Origin: DASUPK01 sp963833375
GTDB lineage: Bacteria > Actinomycetota > Thermoleophilia > Solirubrobacterales > 70-9
Length of the DNA: 64,000 nt
Reading direction: 5' to 3'
NCBI GenBank assembly: GCA_963833375.1
Contig: CAWHXR010000007.1
Location: 385,575 to 449,574, forward strand
Under the pieces are notes generated by a model. That model had not been told where the DNA came from and did no database searches. It saw only the letters and a list, made by a program, of their open reading frames with translations. A program made the translations under genes and the position numbers. Positions 11,148 through 19,316 of the stretch are shown here, in pieces (position 1 is the first letter of the stretch; every line of letters starts with the position of its first letter).

Positions 11148-11654
11148 ATGCACGGACAGAGAAGCCGCCATGGATACGGGCGGCACGAGATGAGCCGCGG
11201 ACGCGGGCACGGCCGACACCGGGTTCGCCGCGGCGACGTCCGCAGCGCGATCCTGGCGCTGCTCGACGACCGGCCCATGCACGGCTACGAGATGATCCAG
11301 GAGCTCGAGGAGCGCACCGGGGGCCGCTGGCGCCCGAGCGCCGGCTCGATCTACCCGACTCTGCAGCTGCTCGAGGACGAGGGCCTGGTGACGGCCGAGG
11401 AGGTCGATGGCCGCCGCGTCTTCTCGCTCACCGACTCCGGACAGGAGGCGGTCCCGGAGCGAACCGAAGGTCAGCGCCCCTGGGAGGAGGGTGACGAGGA
11501 CTCCCCTCGCTTCGCTGTTCGCAGCGAGCTCTTCCGCACCGTCGCCGCCGCCAAGCAGGTGGCGCGCGGCGACGACGACGCCCAGATGGCGAAGGCCGCG
11601 GAGATCCTCAAGGAGACTCGACGCAAGCTCTACGGCATCCTCGCCGAGGAGTAG
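11148..11654 (+). CDS. PadR-family transcriptional regulator
   Basis: 168 aa. After a basic, histidine/arginine-rich N-terminal tail of about 30 residues comes a PadR winged helix (RSAILALLDDRPMHGYEM, then SAGSIYPTLQLLEDEGLV and the wing DGRRVFSLTDSG), followed by a helical C-terminal segment used for dimerisation. The HG-rich leader (MHGQRSRHGYGRH) might bind metal, but this is speculative. The ATG is preceded by AAAGGA and by the CGATATATCG palindrome at 11106. No transporter is adjacent, so the target beyond its own promoter is unknown. Confidence 0.92.
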   Translation: MHGQRSRHGYGRHEMSRGRGHGRHRVRRGDVRSAILALLDDRPMHGYEMIQELEERTGGRWRPSAGSIYPTLQLLEDEGLVTAEEVDGRRVFSLTDSGQEAVPERTEGQRPWEEGDEDSPRFAVRSELFRTVAAAKQVARGDDDAQMAKAAEILKETRRKLYGILAEE

Positions 11655-11750
11655 TCAGCCGGACTGGCGGTCGGGATCGAGCCCGGCCGCCCGCAGCCCG
11701 GCGCGTCGGTCGAGATAGAAGCTGGCCTGGATGACCAGTCCGTCCTTCAA
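11655..11750 (-). pseudogene. Possible C-terminal remnant of a SnoaL-like protein
   Basis: A 31-codon minus-strand stretch (KDGLVIQASFYLDRRAGLRAAGL) resembles the last strand and helix of SnoaL/NTF2-like proteins, which commonly end with a DGK-x-Y-xDRxEALxAAGL pattern. No upstream part survives in any frame; the preceding 80 bp read as unrelated sequence in another frame. It is convergent with the PadR gene and directly abuts its stop codon. Assignment rests on this short similarity only. Confidence 0.3.
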
Positions 11751-11913
11751 CCCAGACGCTGGCGCTTCACCTCGCCCTGGAGGATCAGCTCGGCCAGCTC
11801 GCCGGCGCTCTGTGGATTGCCAGATGTCAGGCCCTACCCCGCGCCGAGGGTAACGCGCCCTCACTATCCTTCGCGACGGGGAGGGGCCCCTTCCAAACGA
11901 CTTCAGAGGAGCC

Positions 11914-13137
11914 ATGGCCGTAGCCACCGAGCAGCAGACGACTTTCCAGGAGATGACCGACGAGCAGAAGGCCATCGTCGAGATGGTCCGGAACTTCGTC
12001 GACAACGAGATCATCCCCAACGCCGAGGAGTACGACCACGAGGACAAGTTCCCCGAGCCGATCGTCGAGCAGATGAAGGAGCTCGGCCTCTTCGGGGTGA
12101 CGATCCCCGAGGAGTACGGCGGCATGGGGCTCGACCTGACGACCTACGCGATGATCGTCGAGGAGCTCTCGCGAGGCTGGATCTCGATCTCCGGCGTCGT
12201 CAACACCCACTTCATCGGCTCCTACCTGCTGATGAAGTTCGGGACCGACGACCAGAAGCAGCACTTCCTGCCGAAGATGGCGACCGGTGAGATCCGCGCC
12301 GCCTTCTCCCTCTCCGAGCCGGAGGTCGGCTCCGATGTGCAGGGGATCAAGTCCACGGCGACCAAGGGCGACGACGGCAACTGGGAGCTGAACGGCCAGA
12401 AGATGTGGGTCACCAACGGCCTCGGCTCGAGCGTCGTCTTCGTGCTGATGAAGAACGACCCGAAGGCCGACCCGCCCTACAAGGGGATGACCTGCTTCAT
12501 CACCGAGAAGGAGCCCTGGAAGGAGAAGAACGAGGGCCAGTTCGAGGGCCTCGAGATCCCGCCCAAGATCAAGAAGATGGGTTACAAGGGCGTCGAGTCG
12601 ACCGAGCTCGTCTATTCGGGCTACAAGTGCCCGCCCGAGAGGATTCTGGGCGGCGAGGAGGCCGGCCTCGGCAAGGGTTTCTCGCAGATGATGGACGCCC
12701 TCGAGGTGGGCCGCGTGAACGTCGCCGCCCGCGGCGTCGGGATCGCCCAGCGCGCCCTCGAGCTGGCCCTCCGCTACAGCCAGGAGCGCAAGACGTTCGG
12801 CAAGCCGATCGCCCAGCACCAGGCGATCCTGTTCAAGCTCGCCGACATGGCGACCAAGATCGAGGCCGCCCGCCTCGTCACGCGCAAGGCCGCGCGGATG
12901 AAGGACGCCGGCGAGCGCTCCGACCTCGAGGCCGGGATGGCGAAGCTGATCGCCTCGGAGATCGGCAAGGAGTGCGTCGAGGACGCCTTCCGGATCCACG
13001 GCGGCTATGGCTACTCGAAGGAGTACGAGATCGAGCGGCTCTACCGCGACGCGCCGTTGCTGCTGATCGGAGAGGGAACCTCCGAGATCCAGCGCATGGT
13101 GATCGGCAAGAAGCTCCTGGAGCGGAACAAGATCTAG
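11914..13137 (+). CDS. Acyl-CoA dehydrogenase, candidate (2S)-methylsuccinyl-CoA dehydrogenase
   Basis: A 407-aa FAD flavoenzyme with all acyl-CoA dehydrogenase landmarks: FSLSEPEVGSD and WVTNG in the middle beta domain, the RKTFGKPIAQHQ helix, IHGGYGYSKEYEIER, and GEGTSEIQ holding the usual catalytic Glu. It oxidises an acyl-CoA at C2-C3 and passes electrons to ETF. With ccr, ecm, mcl1 and a MaoC gene nearby, it is a good candidate for the methylsuccinyl-CoA step of the ethylmalonyl-CoA pathway; a general short-chain or 2-methyl-branched role is the alternative. AGAGGAG lies just before the ATG. Confidence 0.9.
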   Translation: MAVATEQQTTFQEMTDEQKAIVEMVRNFVDNEIIPNAEEYDHEDKFPEPIVEQMKELGLFGVTIPEEYGGMGLDLTTYAMIVEELSRGWISISGVVNTHFIGSYLLMKFGTDDQKQHFLPKMATGEIRAAFSLSEPEVGSDVQGIKSTATKGDDGNWELNGQKMWVTNGLGSSVVFVLMKNDPKADPPYKGMTCFITEKEPWKEKNEGQFEGLEIPPKIKKMGYKGVESTELVYSGYKCPPERILGGEEAGLGKGFSQMMDALEVGRVNVAARGVGIAQRALELALRYSQERKTFGKPIAQHQAILFKLADMATKIEAARLVTRKAARMKDAGERSDLEAGMAKLIASEIGKECVEDAFRIHGGYGYSKEYEIERLYRDAPLLLIGEGTSEIQRMVIGKKLLERNKI

Positions 13138-13167
13138 CCGGAGAAGCCGCCTTCCTAGACTGGGGAG

Positions 13168-13845
13168 GTGGCTTCGGATCAAAGGGTGGCGCTGGTCAGC
13201 GGGGCGAGCCGAGGCATCGGTGCGGAGATCGCGCGCGAGCTCGCCTCCGATCACGGCTTCCTGGTCTTCGCCGGCGCCCGCGACCCGGGCGACGTCGAGG
13301 CGACGGAGGGGGTCGAGCCGATCGGCCTGGACGTCACCGACCATGCCACCGTCGATGCGGCGCGCGAGCGAATCGAGTCGGATCCCGGTCGCCTTGACGC
13401 ACTGGTCAACAACGCGGGCATCTACGGTGATCCGATCGGCGCCGCCGACTACGACCTGGGCCGCGCACATCAGGTGCTCGAGGTCAACACCTTCGGCCCC
13501 TGGCGGCTGACACAGGCCCTCCTGCCGCTGCTCCGAGGCAGCGCCAGCCCGCGGATCGTCAACGTGTCGAGCGGCGCGGGCCAGCTCTCCGACATGAACG
13601 GGGGACGCGCCGCCTATCGGCTCTCGAAGGCCGCCCTCAACGCATTGACGCGCACCCTCGCCTCGGACGAGCGCGGCATCAAGGTCAACACGATGTGTCC
13701 CGGCTGGGTCCGCACGGACATGGGCGGCTCAGCCGCGCCCAGGTCGGTGGAGGAGGGCGCCGACACCGCGGTCTGGCTGGCGACCCTGGCGGATGACGGT
13801 CCCACCGGCGGGTTCTTCCGGAACCGCAAGCCAATACCTTGGTGA
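13168..13845 (+). CDS. Short-chain dehydrogenase/reductase
   Basis: 225 aa, classical SDR fold: cofactor-binding ALVSGASRGIGAEIA at the N-terminus, NNAG at about residue 80, catalytic Ser in NVSSGAG and the YxxxK pair in YRLSK. Ends with the SDR C-terminal GGFFRNRKPIPW, similar to carbonyl reductase-like members. GTG start after GGGGAGG. It stops one base before the SCP2 gene, so the two are translationally linked. Substrate unknown. Confidence 0.9.
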   Translation: MASDQRVALVSGASRGIGAEIARELASDHGFLVFAGARDPGDVEATEGVEPIGLDVTDHATVDAARERIESDPGRLDALVNNAGIYGDPIGAADYDLGRAHQVLEVNTFGPWRLTQALLPLLRGSASPRIVNVSSGAGQLSDMNGGRAAYRLSKAALNALTRTLASDERGIKVNTMCPGWVRTDMGGSAAPRSVEEGADTAVWLATLADDGPTGGFFRNRKPIPW

Positions 13846-13846
13846 G

Positions 13847-14212
13847 ATGGCTTCGACGCAAGAGCTGATCGCGACCGCAGTCGAGCGCTTCCAAGCCGAG
13901 GTCCCGGCGCTTGCCCAGCTCAAGCTCGTCTTCGAGCTCGAGCTGCGCGGCCGTGGCGACGTCCAGATGTTCCGGGTGGAGGTGCCCGGCCCGAAGATCA
14001 GCAAGGCCGCCTCGACCGAGGACGCGCGAGTCACGGTCGAGATCCATCGGGCGGAGTTCAACCGCCTCGCCGAGCAGGGCACGGTGGGCGACTATCGCGA
14101 GGCTTACGACGCGGGACACATCAGGGTGAGCGGCGACTCCGGGATACAGAAGCTGATCGCCCAGGTGATCGAGCGCCACGAGCAGCGCGCTCGGACGAAG
14201 AAGGTCCACTAG
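13847..14212 (+). CDS. SCP2 sterol-binding domain protein
   Basis: A 121-aa protein formed by one SCP2-like lipid-binding domain (FELELRGRGDVQMFRVEVPGP, then DARVTVEIHRAEFNRLAEQGT and a C-terminal IRVSGDSGIQKL helix-strand unit). Such proteins bind acyl-CoA, lipid or sterol-like ligands. The ATG at 13847 is chosen over the in-frame upstream start because the latter lies inside the SDR gene. One-base spacing to the SDR stop suggests a two-gene operon. Confidence 0.85.
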   Translation: MASTQELIATAVERFQAEVPALAQLKLVFELELRGRGDVQMFRVEVPGPKISKAASTEDARVTVEIHRAEFNRLAEQGTVGDYREAYDAGHIRVSGDSGIQKLIAQVIERHEQRARTKKVH

Positions 14213-14273
14213 ATGCGAGGGTGCGCCGCAGCGAAGCGAGGCGCGGTGAGAGGGCGCGCGTAAGCGCGACCCG
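14213..14273 (+). repeat. GC-rich hairpin repeat, copy A (long form)
   Basis: Begins with ATGCGAGGG and ends with a 21-nt hairpin at 14252-14272: arms GGG + CGCGC and GCGCG + A + CCC (one bulged A), loop GTAA. Copies at 33984-34011 and 45088-45115 have the same stem with loop GACA. Here about 33 extra bases, themselves containing a GCGCC/GGCGC inverted pair, separate the head from the hairpin. It fills the space between the SCP2 stop and the next start codon at 14284. Confidence 0.7.
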
Positions 14274-14283
14274 TTTCATGTAG

Positions 14284-15387
14284 ATGGGAAAGGCCAAGGC
14301 GATCGATCCGGCCCGCCTGGCGAGGCTGCGCGCGGCGACGCAGCTGATACACCGGCCGGTGGCCGCGAGGGATCCGGCCGAGATCGCGCGCTCGATCGCC
14401 GGGGCCCAGGCCCAGGACGTCTACGCGGGCCCGCTCACCTTTCGCTCCCGAAGCCGCAACCTGACCGCGGTGGACATCGAGCGGGCGCGCACGGAGGAGC
14501 GCTCGCTGCTCCGCAGCTGGGTGATGCGGACCACCGTCCACCTGATCCCGACGGACGACGCAGGCTGGTGGCTGCCGCTGTTCGAGCCGGGAATCGAGAG
14601 GTGGTCCCGCCGGCGCCTGAGCCAGCTGGGGATGCCCGCGGGCGACGAGGACAGGGCCCTGAGGGTGATCGCCAAGGCGCTGGAGAGCGAGGGGCCGCTG
14701 ACCAGGCCCGAGGCCGCCCAGCGCGTGATCGGGGCCGGGGTGGAGCTCAACGAGCAGACCAGGCTGCACATCATCGGCCTGGCCGTGACCTCCGGCATCG
14801 CCTGCCTCGGCCCGGACCGCGGCAAGGCCACCTGCCTCGTGCGGCGCGAGGACTGGCTCGGGAGGCCGCCGCCCTTCGACCGAGAGCGAGCGCTGGCGGA
14901 GCTGGCGCGGCGGTACCTGGGCGGTTTCTCGCCGGCGGGCGAACGCGATTTCGCCTACTGGTCCGGGCTGCCCCTGCGCGACGTGCGCGCCGGGCTGAAG
15001 TCGATCTCCGGCGAGATCGAGGAGGTGCGGGTCGGCGACCAGACGATGCTGGCGAAGCGCGGCTCGTTGCCTCGGCTCCCGGCAACGGGTCAGGTCCGGA
15101 TGCTCGGCAACTTCGACACCTACCTGCTCGGGTGGACGGACCGGGAGTTCTCCGTCGCCTCCGAGCACGCCGCGCACGTGAAGGAGGGCGGTGGCGGCTG
15201 GATCCGCCCCGTGATCCTCGAGGACGGCATCGTCGTGGGCGGCTGGCGCTCCAGGCGGAAGGGGAGCCGGCTGGAGATCACCCTCAACCTGCCGAGGGTC
15301 GAGGCAGACCGGCTGGGCGAGCAGATCGAGGCCGAGGTCGCCGACATCGCCCGCTTCGAGGGCACGGAGGTGAGTGTCGCCGGCTGA
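14284..15387 (+). CDS. Winged-helix DNA-binding protein, AlkZ-like DNA glycosylase family (HTH_42)
   Basis: 367 aa. The tandem winged-helix architecture of the HTH_42/AlkZ-YcaQ family is visible: N-terminal LARLRAATQLIHRP, AGAQAQD, RTTVHLIPTDDAGWWLPL, and the C-terminal MLGNFDTYLLGWTDR plus PVILEDGIVVGGWR. The QAQ tripeptide (about residues 43-45) corresponds to the catalytic QxQ motif of AlkZ glycosylases, which remove alkylated or crosslinked bases; YcaQ-type enzymes have QxD. Activity on DNA lesions is therefore plausible but inferred. The start directly follows hairpin repeat copy A. Confidence 0.8.
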   Translation: MGKAKAIDPARLARLRAATQLIHRPVAARDPAEIARSIAGAQAQDVYAGPLTFRSRSRNLTAVDIERARTEERSLLRSWVMRTTVHLIPTDDAGWWLPLFEPGIERWSRRRLSQLGMPAGDEDRALRVIAKALESEGPLTRPEAAQRVIGAGVELNEQTRLHIIGLAVTSGIACLGPDRGKATCLVRREDWLGRPPPFDRERALAELARRYLGGFSPAGERDFAYWSGLPLRDVRAGLKSISGEIEEVRVGDQTMLAKRGSLPRLPATGQVRMLGNFDTYLLGWTDREFSVASEHAAHVKEGGGGWIRPVILEDGIVVGGWRSRRKGSRLEITLNLPRVEADRLGEQIEAEVADIARFEGTEVSVAG

Positions 15388-15506
15388 GCGGTGCAGCCCC
15401 AGCAACAGACGCGTTGCTCTGTCGGAGCACCCTCCGATTAGCCCGGGTACCATCCCGCGCCGATCCTGGGGAGGAGTCACACGACTCAAGGAGACCGACC
15501 CAAACG

Positions 15507-16022
15507 ATGAGTGACGAGAACCATCAGCTGACGACGGACCAGGCCGAGCGAGAGGCCTCGGGTGCGCACGAGTACGGGCGCTACCTGGAGGAGTTCGAAG
15601 TCGGGGCTGTCTACAAGCACTGGCCCGCCAAGACAGTGACCGAGTCAGACGACCACCTCTTCTGCCTGATCACCATGAACCACCACCCGCTGCACATCAA
15701 CGACGTCTACGCGTCGCAGTCGCAGCAGGGCCAGAACGTGGTGGTGGGACCCCTGGTCTACTCCCTCGCCCTCGGCATGTCGGTGAGCGACGTGTCCGGC
15801 AAGGCGATCGCGAACCTGGCCACGGAGGAGCTCAAGCACCCGGCCCCCGTCTTCCACGGGGACACGCTGTTCTGCGAGTCCGAGGTGCTCGAGGTTCGTC
15901 CGTCCGAGTCCAAGCCGGATCGCGGCGTGGTCAAGGTCCACACCCGCGTCTACAAGCAGGACGGGACGCTGGTCGCGGAGTTCAAGCGGGCCGTCCTGGT
16001 CCCGCGCAAGAACCCGGGCTAG
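15507..16022 (+). CDS. MaoC-family hydratase, candidate mesaconyl-CoA hydratase
   Basis: A single hotdog-domain protein of 171 aa. The hydratase-2/MaoC signature is seen in CLITMNHHPLHINDVYA (Asn/His catalytic pair region) and GPLVYSLALGMSV, followed by the HPAPVFHGDTLFCESEVLEVR strand pair. Family members hydrate enoyl-CoA or mesaconyl-CoA. Its position between malyl-CoA lyase-like, acyl-CoA dehydrogenase and ethylmalonyl-CoA mutase genes makes mesaconyl-CoA hydratase the preferred role; Streptomyces ccr loci carry a similarly short MaoC protein. AAGGAG lies about 13 bases before the ATG. Confidence 0.83.
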   Translation: MSDENHQLTTDQAEREASGAHEYGRYLEEFEVGAVYKHWPAKTVTESDDHLFCLITMNHHPLHINDVYASQSQQGQNVVVGPLVYSLALGMSVSDVSGKAIANLATEELKHPAPVFHGDTLFCESEVLEVRPSESKPDRGVVKVHTRVYKQDGTLVAEFKRAVLVPRKNPG

Positions 16023-16535
16023 TCAGCAGGCAAAGGTCTGGATGTTGTGGGGGTCGCCCGAACTCCCGTCATAGATGTACTTCTCGCACTTGAAGTTGCT
16101 GACGATGTCGTGGAGCAGGCCTTTCTTGGTGCGGATGACGGTTTCGCTCCAGGTCCAGTCGTATTCCCTTACCGCGGGGTTTGTTTCCCCGGGGAAGGGC
16201 GGCTCGCCCTCGCTATGGATGTCGATCATGAACCCGACGCCTTGGCGAATTCGCTTGCCCTGCTTCTTGCAGGCGCCGCCATGGTTGGAGCCGTCAATCG
16301 GGGGGTCGGTGGGATAGGCGGGATCGGGCAAACCGATGGTGAAGCCGATTGCGTTGTACTGGGCCTGGAGCTGCGCGGCCGTCTTGTCGATCTCCGCATA
16401 GAGTTGATCGCAGCTCACCTTCAGGGGCTTGGCCTTCTTCTTGCCCGAGGCGTTCCCCGCGGCTCCGAGCGCGACGACGGTGACGAGCGCTGCCGAGAGG
16501 ACGATTACGCCGAGGCGGCGGGTGTGAAGGTTCAT
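16023..16535 (-). CDS. Secreted hypothetical protein
   Basis: 170 aa. A signal peptide is evident (MNLHTRRLGVIVL, hydrophobic run to ALGAAGNASG), followed by a lysine-rich linker KKKAKP. The mature part has four cysteines (in VSCDQL, GGACKKQ, NFKCEKY and the terminal FAC), which could form two disulfides, and is rich in aromatic residues. No family recognised. It abuts the MaoC stop codon (convergent). Confidence 0.7.
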   Translation of the reverse strand: MNLHTRRLGVIVLSAALVTVVALGAAGNASGKKKAKPLKVSCDQLYAEIDKTAAQLQAQYNAIGFTIGLPDPAYPTDPPIDGSNHGGACKKQGKRIRQGVGFMIDIHSEGEPPFPGETNPAVREYDWTWSETVIRTKKGLLHDIVSNFKCEKYIYDGSSGDPHNIQTFAC

Positions 16536-16624
16536 CGAAACGGCTCCTGTTCGATTCCCTTGCCGCGTCGATTCAAGAGACGAGCGCTGATCAGACGCTC
16601 ATCGCGGCTGGTGTCCTCCCGAGC

Positions 16625-17197
16625 CTAGTGCGCTTCGTCCGGAGCGTGGGCGGGAGGACGCGACTCCTCTGCCAGCGAGGTGATCTCCAGCACGCCGCGC
16701 GAGGCCTCCTCGAGGACCTCGGTCGCCTCCTCGGCCGAGCGCGCATAGAGCTCGACCAGGAGGTGGACGATGATCCGCTCCTCGTCGTGCTTGTGGAAGC
16801 GGACGTGGGTGAAGAACTCGCGCGTGCCCTGCTCGCCGAAGGATCCGTAGGTGAGCGACTCGGCGGCCTCTGGTCCCGAGCAGCTCTCGACCTGGTCCTG
16901 GTCGACCGTGACCGTGCAGGAAGCCACCCAGGGGGTGCCCACCACCATCCGCTCCCAGCGGTCCTCGACCGGGACGACCCGGTCCTCCTGGATCGTCAGA
17001 TGAGGCTGGTCGTGCAGGCAGCGCAGGCACTGGACCACGGCCTCCTGCACCTCCTCCAGGCGCTCGGAAGGCTCCCCGCTGTCGGGATCGACGCGGAGGA
17101 TCGCGTCGTAGTGCAGCTGCACCTCCAGGTCCCTGGCCCAGCAGCGGTAGCAGCGGAGCCAGGAGCTGCGGTCGCCGCTCAGCTCCGGGTCGGTCAT
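16625..17197 (-). CDS. Hypothetical protein with two CxxC motifs, downstream of ecm
   Basis: 190 aa, no recognised family. The N-terminal half holds CYRC (about residues 16-19) and CLRC (about 57-60), a spacing compatible with a four-cysteine zinc site. The rest alternates charged strands and a C-terminal acidic helix (SAEEATEVLEEASRGVLEI). It starts 5 bp after the ethylmalonyl-CoA mutase stop codon on the same strand, so it is very likely in its operon. Function unknown. Confidence 0.75.
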   Translation of the reverse strand: MTDPELSGDRSSWLRCYRCWARDLEVQLHYDAILRVDPDSGEPSERLEEVQEAVVQCLRCLHDQPHLTIQEDRVVPVEDRWERMVVGTPWVASCTVTVDQDQVESCSGPEAAESLTYGSFGEQGTREFFTHVRFHKHDEERIIVHLLVELYARSAEEATEVLEEASRGVLEITSLAEESRPPAHAPDEAH

Positions 17198-17202
17198 CAG
17201 AC

Positions 17203-19203
17203 CTAGGCGGGCTGTGCGGCCCGGCGGCGCTGTGCGACCAGGTCGGCGATCTCGCCCATGATCCGGTTGATCTCGAAGTCCTTCGGGGTGTAGACCCCGT
17301 CCACGCCGGCCTCGCGCATGGCGGCGGCGTCCGCGGCGGGGATGATCCCGCCGACGACCACCGGGATGTCCGCGCCGTCGGCGCGCAGCAGCTCCACGAC
17401 GCGCGGCACCAGCTCACGGTGGGAGCCGGAGAGGATCGAGAGCCCGACCACGTCGACATCCTCCTCGATGGCGGACTTGGCGATCTGCTCGGGGGTCAGG
17501 CGGATCCCCTGGTAGATCACCTCCATGCCGACGTCGCGCGCGCGGACGGCGATCTGCTCCGCGCCGTTCGAGTGGCCGTCGAGGCCGGGCTTGCCGACCA
17601 GGATCCGGATCGGGTGGCCGATCTGATCCGAGACGGCGGCGACGCGCTCCCGGACGCCGGCGAGCAGGTCGCCGTTGACGGAGCCGCCCGCGGCCGCCTC
17701 CGAGACGCCGGTCGGCGCGCGGTAGTCGCCGAAGACCTCGCGCAGGACGCCGGCCCATTCGCCGGTCGTCGCGCCGGCCTTGGCGGCCTCCATGGTGGCG
17801 GGCAGGATGTTCGCGCTGTCGTCACGGGCCGCCTCGGCGAGCTTCTCGAGCGCCGCATCGACGGCGGCCTGATCGCGCTCCGCCCGCCACTCCTCGAGCG
17901 CGGCGATCCGTTCCCGCTCGACCTCCGGATCCGGGGTCAGGATGTCCCCGTCCTCGCCGGTGGTGAGGGGCGAGTCCTCGGACTCGGTGAACTTGTTCTG
18001 GCCGACGACCACGATCTCGCCTCGCTCGATCCTGGCGATCCGCTCGCGGTTCGACTCGACCAGCTGGGCCTTCATGTACGGGACCGCCTCCACGGCGCCG
18101 CCGCGGTCGGCGACCTCCTTCATCTCGGCGTCGGCGCCCTCGGCGAGCTCCGCGACCAGGCCGTCCATCACCACGGATCCCTCGAAGATGTCCGGGTAGT
18201 CGAGCAGGTCGGTCTCGTTGGCGAGGATCTGCTGGATGCGGAGGCTCCACTGCTGGTCCCAGGGGCGGGGGAGGCCGAGCGCCTCGTTCCAGGCCGGCAG
18301 CTGGATCGCCCTGGCGCGCGCGTCGCGGCCGAGGGTCACGGCCAGGGCCTCGAGCACGATCCGCGGCACGTTGTTCTCGGGCTGCGACTCGGTCAGGCCG
18401 AGCGAGTTGACCTGCACGCCGTAGCGCATGCGCAGGAACTTCGGCTCCTCCACGCCGTAGCGGTTACGGCCGATCTCCTCCCAGAGCCGGCCCATCGCCC
18501 GCAGCTTCGCGTGCTCCTCGATGAAGCGAACGCCGGCGTTGACAAAGAAGGAGATCCGCCCGAAGACCTTGGGGAAGTCAACGTCCGCGACCTGGCCGCG
18601 TGCCTTCACCTCGTCGAGCACCGCAATCGCGGTGGAGAGGGCGTAGGCGATCTCCTGGACGGGTGTGGCCCCGGCCTCCTGCAGGTGGTACGAGCAGACG
18701 TTGATCGGGTTCCACTTCGGGATCTCGTTGACCGTGAAGGCGACGGTGTCCGCGATCAGCCGCATCGAGGGGCCGGGCGGGAAGGCGTAGGTGCCGCGCG
18801 AGAGGTACTCCTTGATGATGTCGTTCTGGGTGGTCCCCGCCAGCGCGGCGCGCTCCACGCCGTTCTCTTCGGCGACGGTGGCGTAGAGGGCCAGCAGCCA
18901 GGCGGCTGTGGCGTTGATCGTCATCGAGGTGTTCATCTCGCCCAGCGGGATGCCGTCAAAGAGCGTGTGCATGTCGCCCTTGTGGACGATCGAGACCCCG
19001 ACCTTGCCGACCTCACCGCGCGCCAGCTCGGCGTCGGGGTCGTAGCCGGTCTGCGTGGGCAGGTCGAAGGCGACCGAGAGCCCGGTCTGGCCCTTGGCCA
19101 GGTTCTTGCGGTAGAGCTCGTTGGACCGGCGGGCGTCGGAGTGGCCCGCGTACGTGCGCATGACCCAGGAACGGTCCCGCTCGGACAGGCGGTGCTCGCT
19201 CAT
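17203..19203 (-). CDS. ecm: Ethylmalonyl-CoA mutase (MeaA-type B12 mutase)
   Basis: 666 aa, one chain with the mutase TIM barrel (AKGQTGLSVAFDLPTQTGYD at about 37-56, EMNTSMTINATAAWLLALY, WNPINVCSYHLQEAGATP) and the C-terminal B12-binding domain (DxHxxG as DGHSNG, then GLSILSGSH and VVVGGIIP). Length and the N-terminal WVMRTYAGHS are those of MeaA/Ecm proteins, shorter than methylmalonyl-CoA mutase large subunits (about 720 aa). It isomerises (2R)-ethylmalonyl-CoA to methylsuccinyl-CoA, downstream of Ccr, whose gene is 3 kb away on the same strand. Methylmalonyl- or isobutyryl-CoA mutase is less likely by layout. Confidence 0.92.
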   Translation of the reverse strand: MSEHRLSERDRSWVMRTYAGHSDARRSNELYRKNLAKGQTGLSVAFDLPTQTGYDPDAELARGEVGKVGVSIVHKGDMHTLFDGIPLGEMNTSMTINATAAWLLALYATVAEENGVERAALAGTTQNDIIKEYLSRGTYAFPPGPSMRLIADTVAFTVNEIPKWNPINVCSYHLQEAGATPVQEIAYALSTAIAVLDEVKARGQVADVDFPKVFGRISFFVNAGVRFIEEHAKLRAMGRLWEEIGRNRYGVEEPKFLRMRYGVQVNSLGLTESQPENNVPRIVLEALAVTLGRDARARAIQLPAWNEALGLPRPWDQQWSLRIQQILANETDLLDYPDIFEGSVVMDGLVAELAEGADAEMKEVADRGGAVEAVPYMKAQLVESNRERIARIERGEIVVVGQNKFTESEDSPLTTGEDGDILTPDPEVERERIAALEEWRAERDQAAVDAALEKLAEAARDDSANILPATMEAAKAGATTGEWAGVLREVFGDYRAPTGVSEAAAGGSVNGDLLAGVRERVAAVSDQIGHPIRILVGKPGLDGHSNGAEQIAVRARDVGMEVIYQGIRLTPEQIAKSAIEEDVDVVGLSILSGSHRELVPRVVELLRADGADIPVVVGGIIPAADAAAMREAGVDGVYTPKDFEINRIMGEIADLVAQRRRAAQPA

Positions 19204-19316
19204 GCCCTAATGGTAAGTGCCACGAAAATCGAGCCGCGTAGTCGGGACCGCTCCGACCGGCGCTGAGGGGTGTTCTTGCAATCTGTCGGACGCCTCACGG
19301 CTACGCTCACGCCCGC

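Noticed and set aside
17419..19266. A 615-codon plus-strand open frame over ecm
   Set aside because: Antisense shadow of a strongly conserved B12 mutase; no recognisable domain or start signal.
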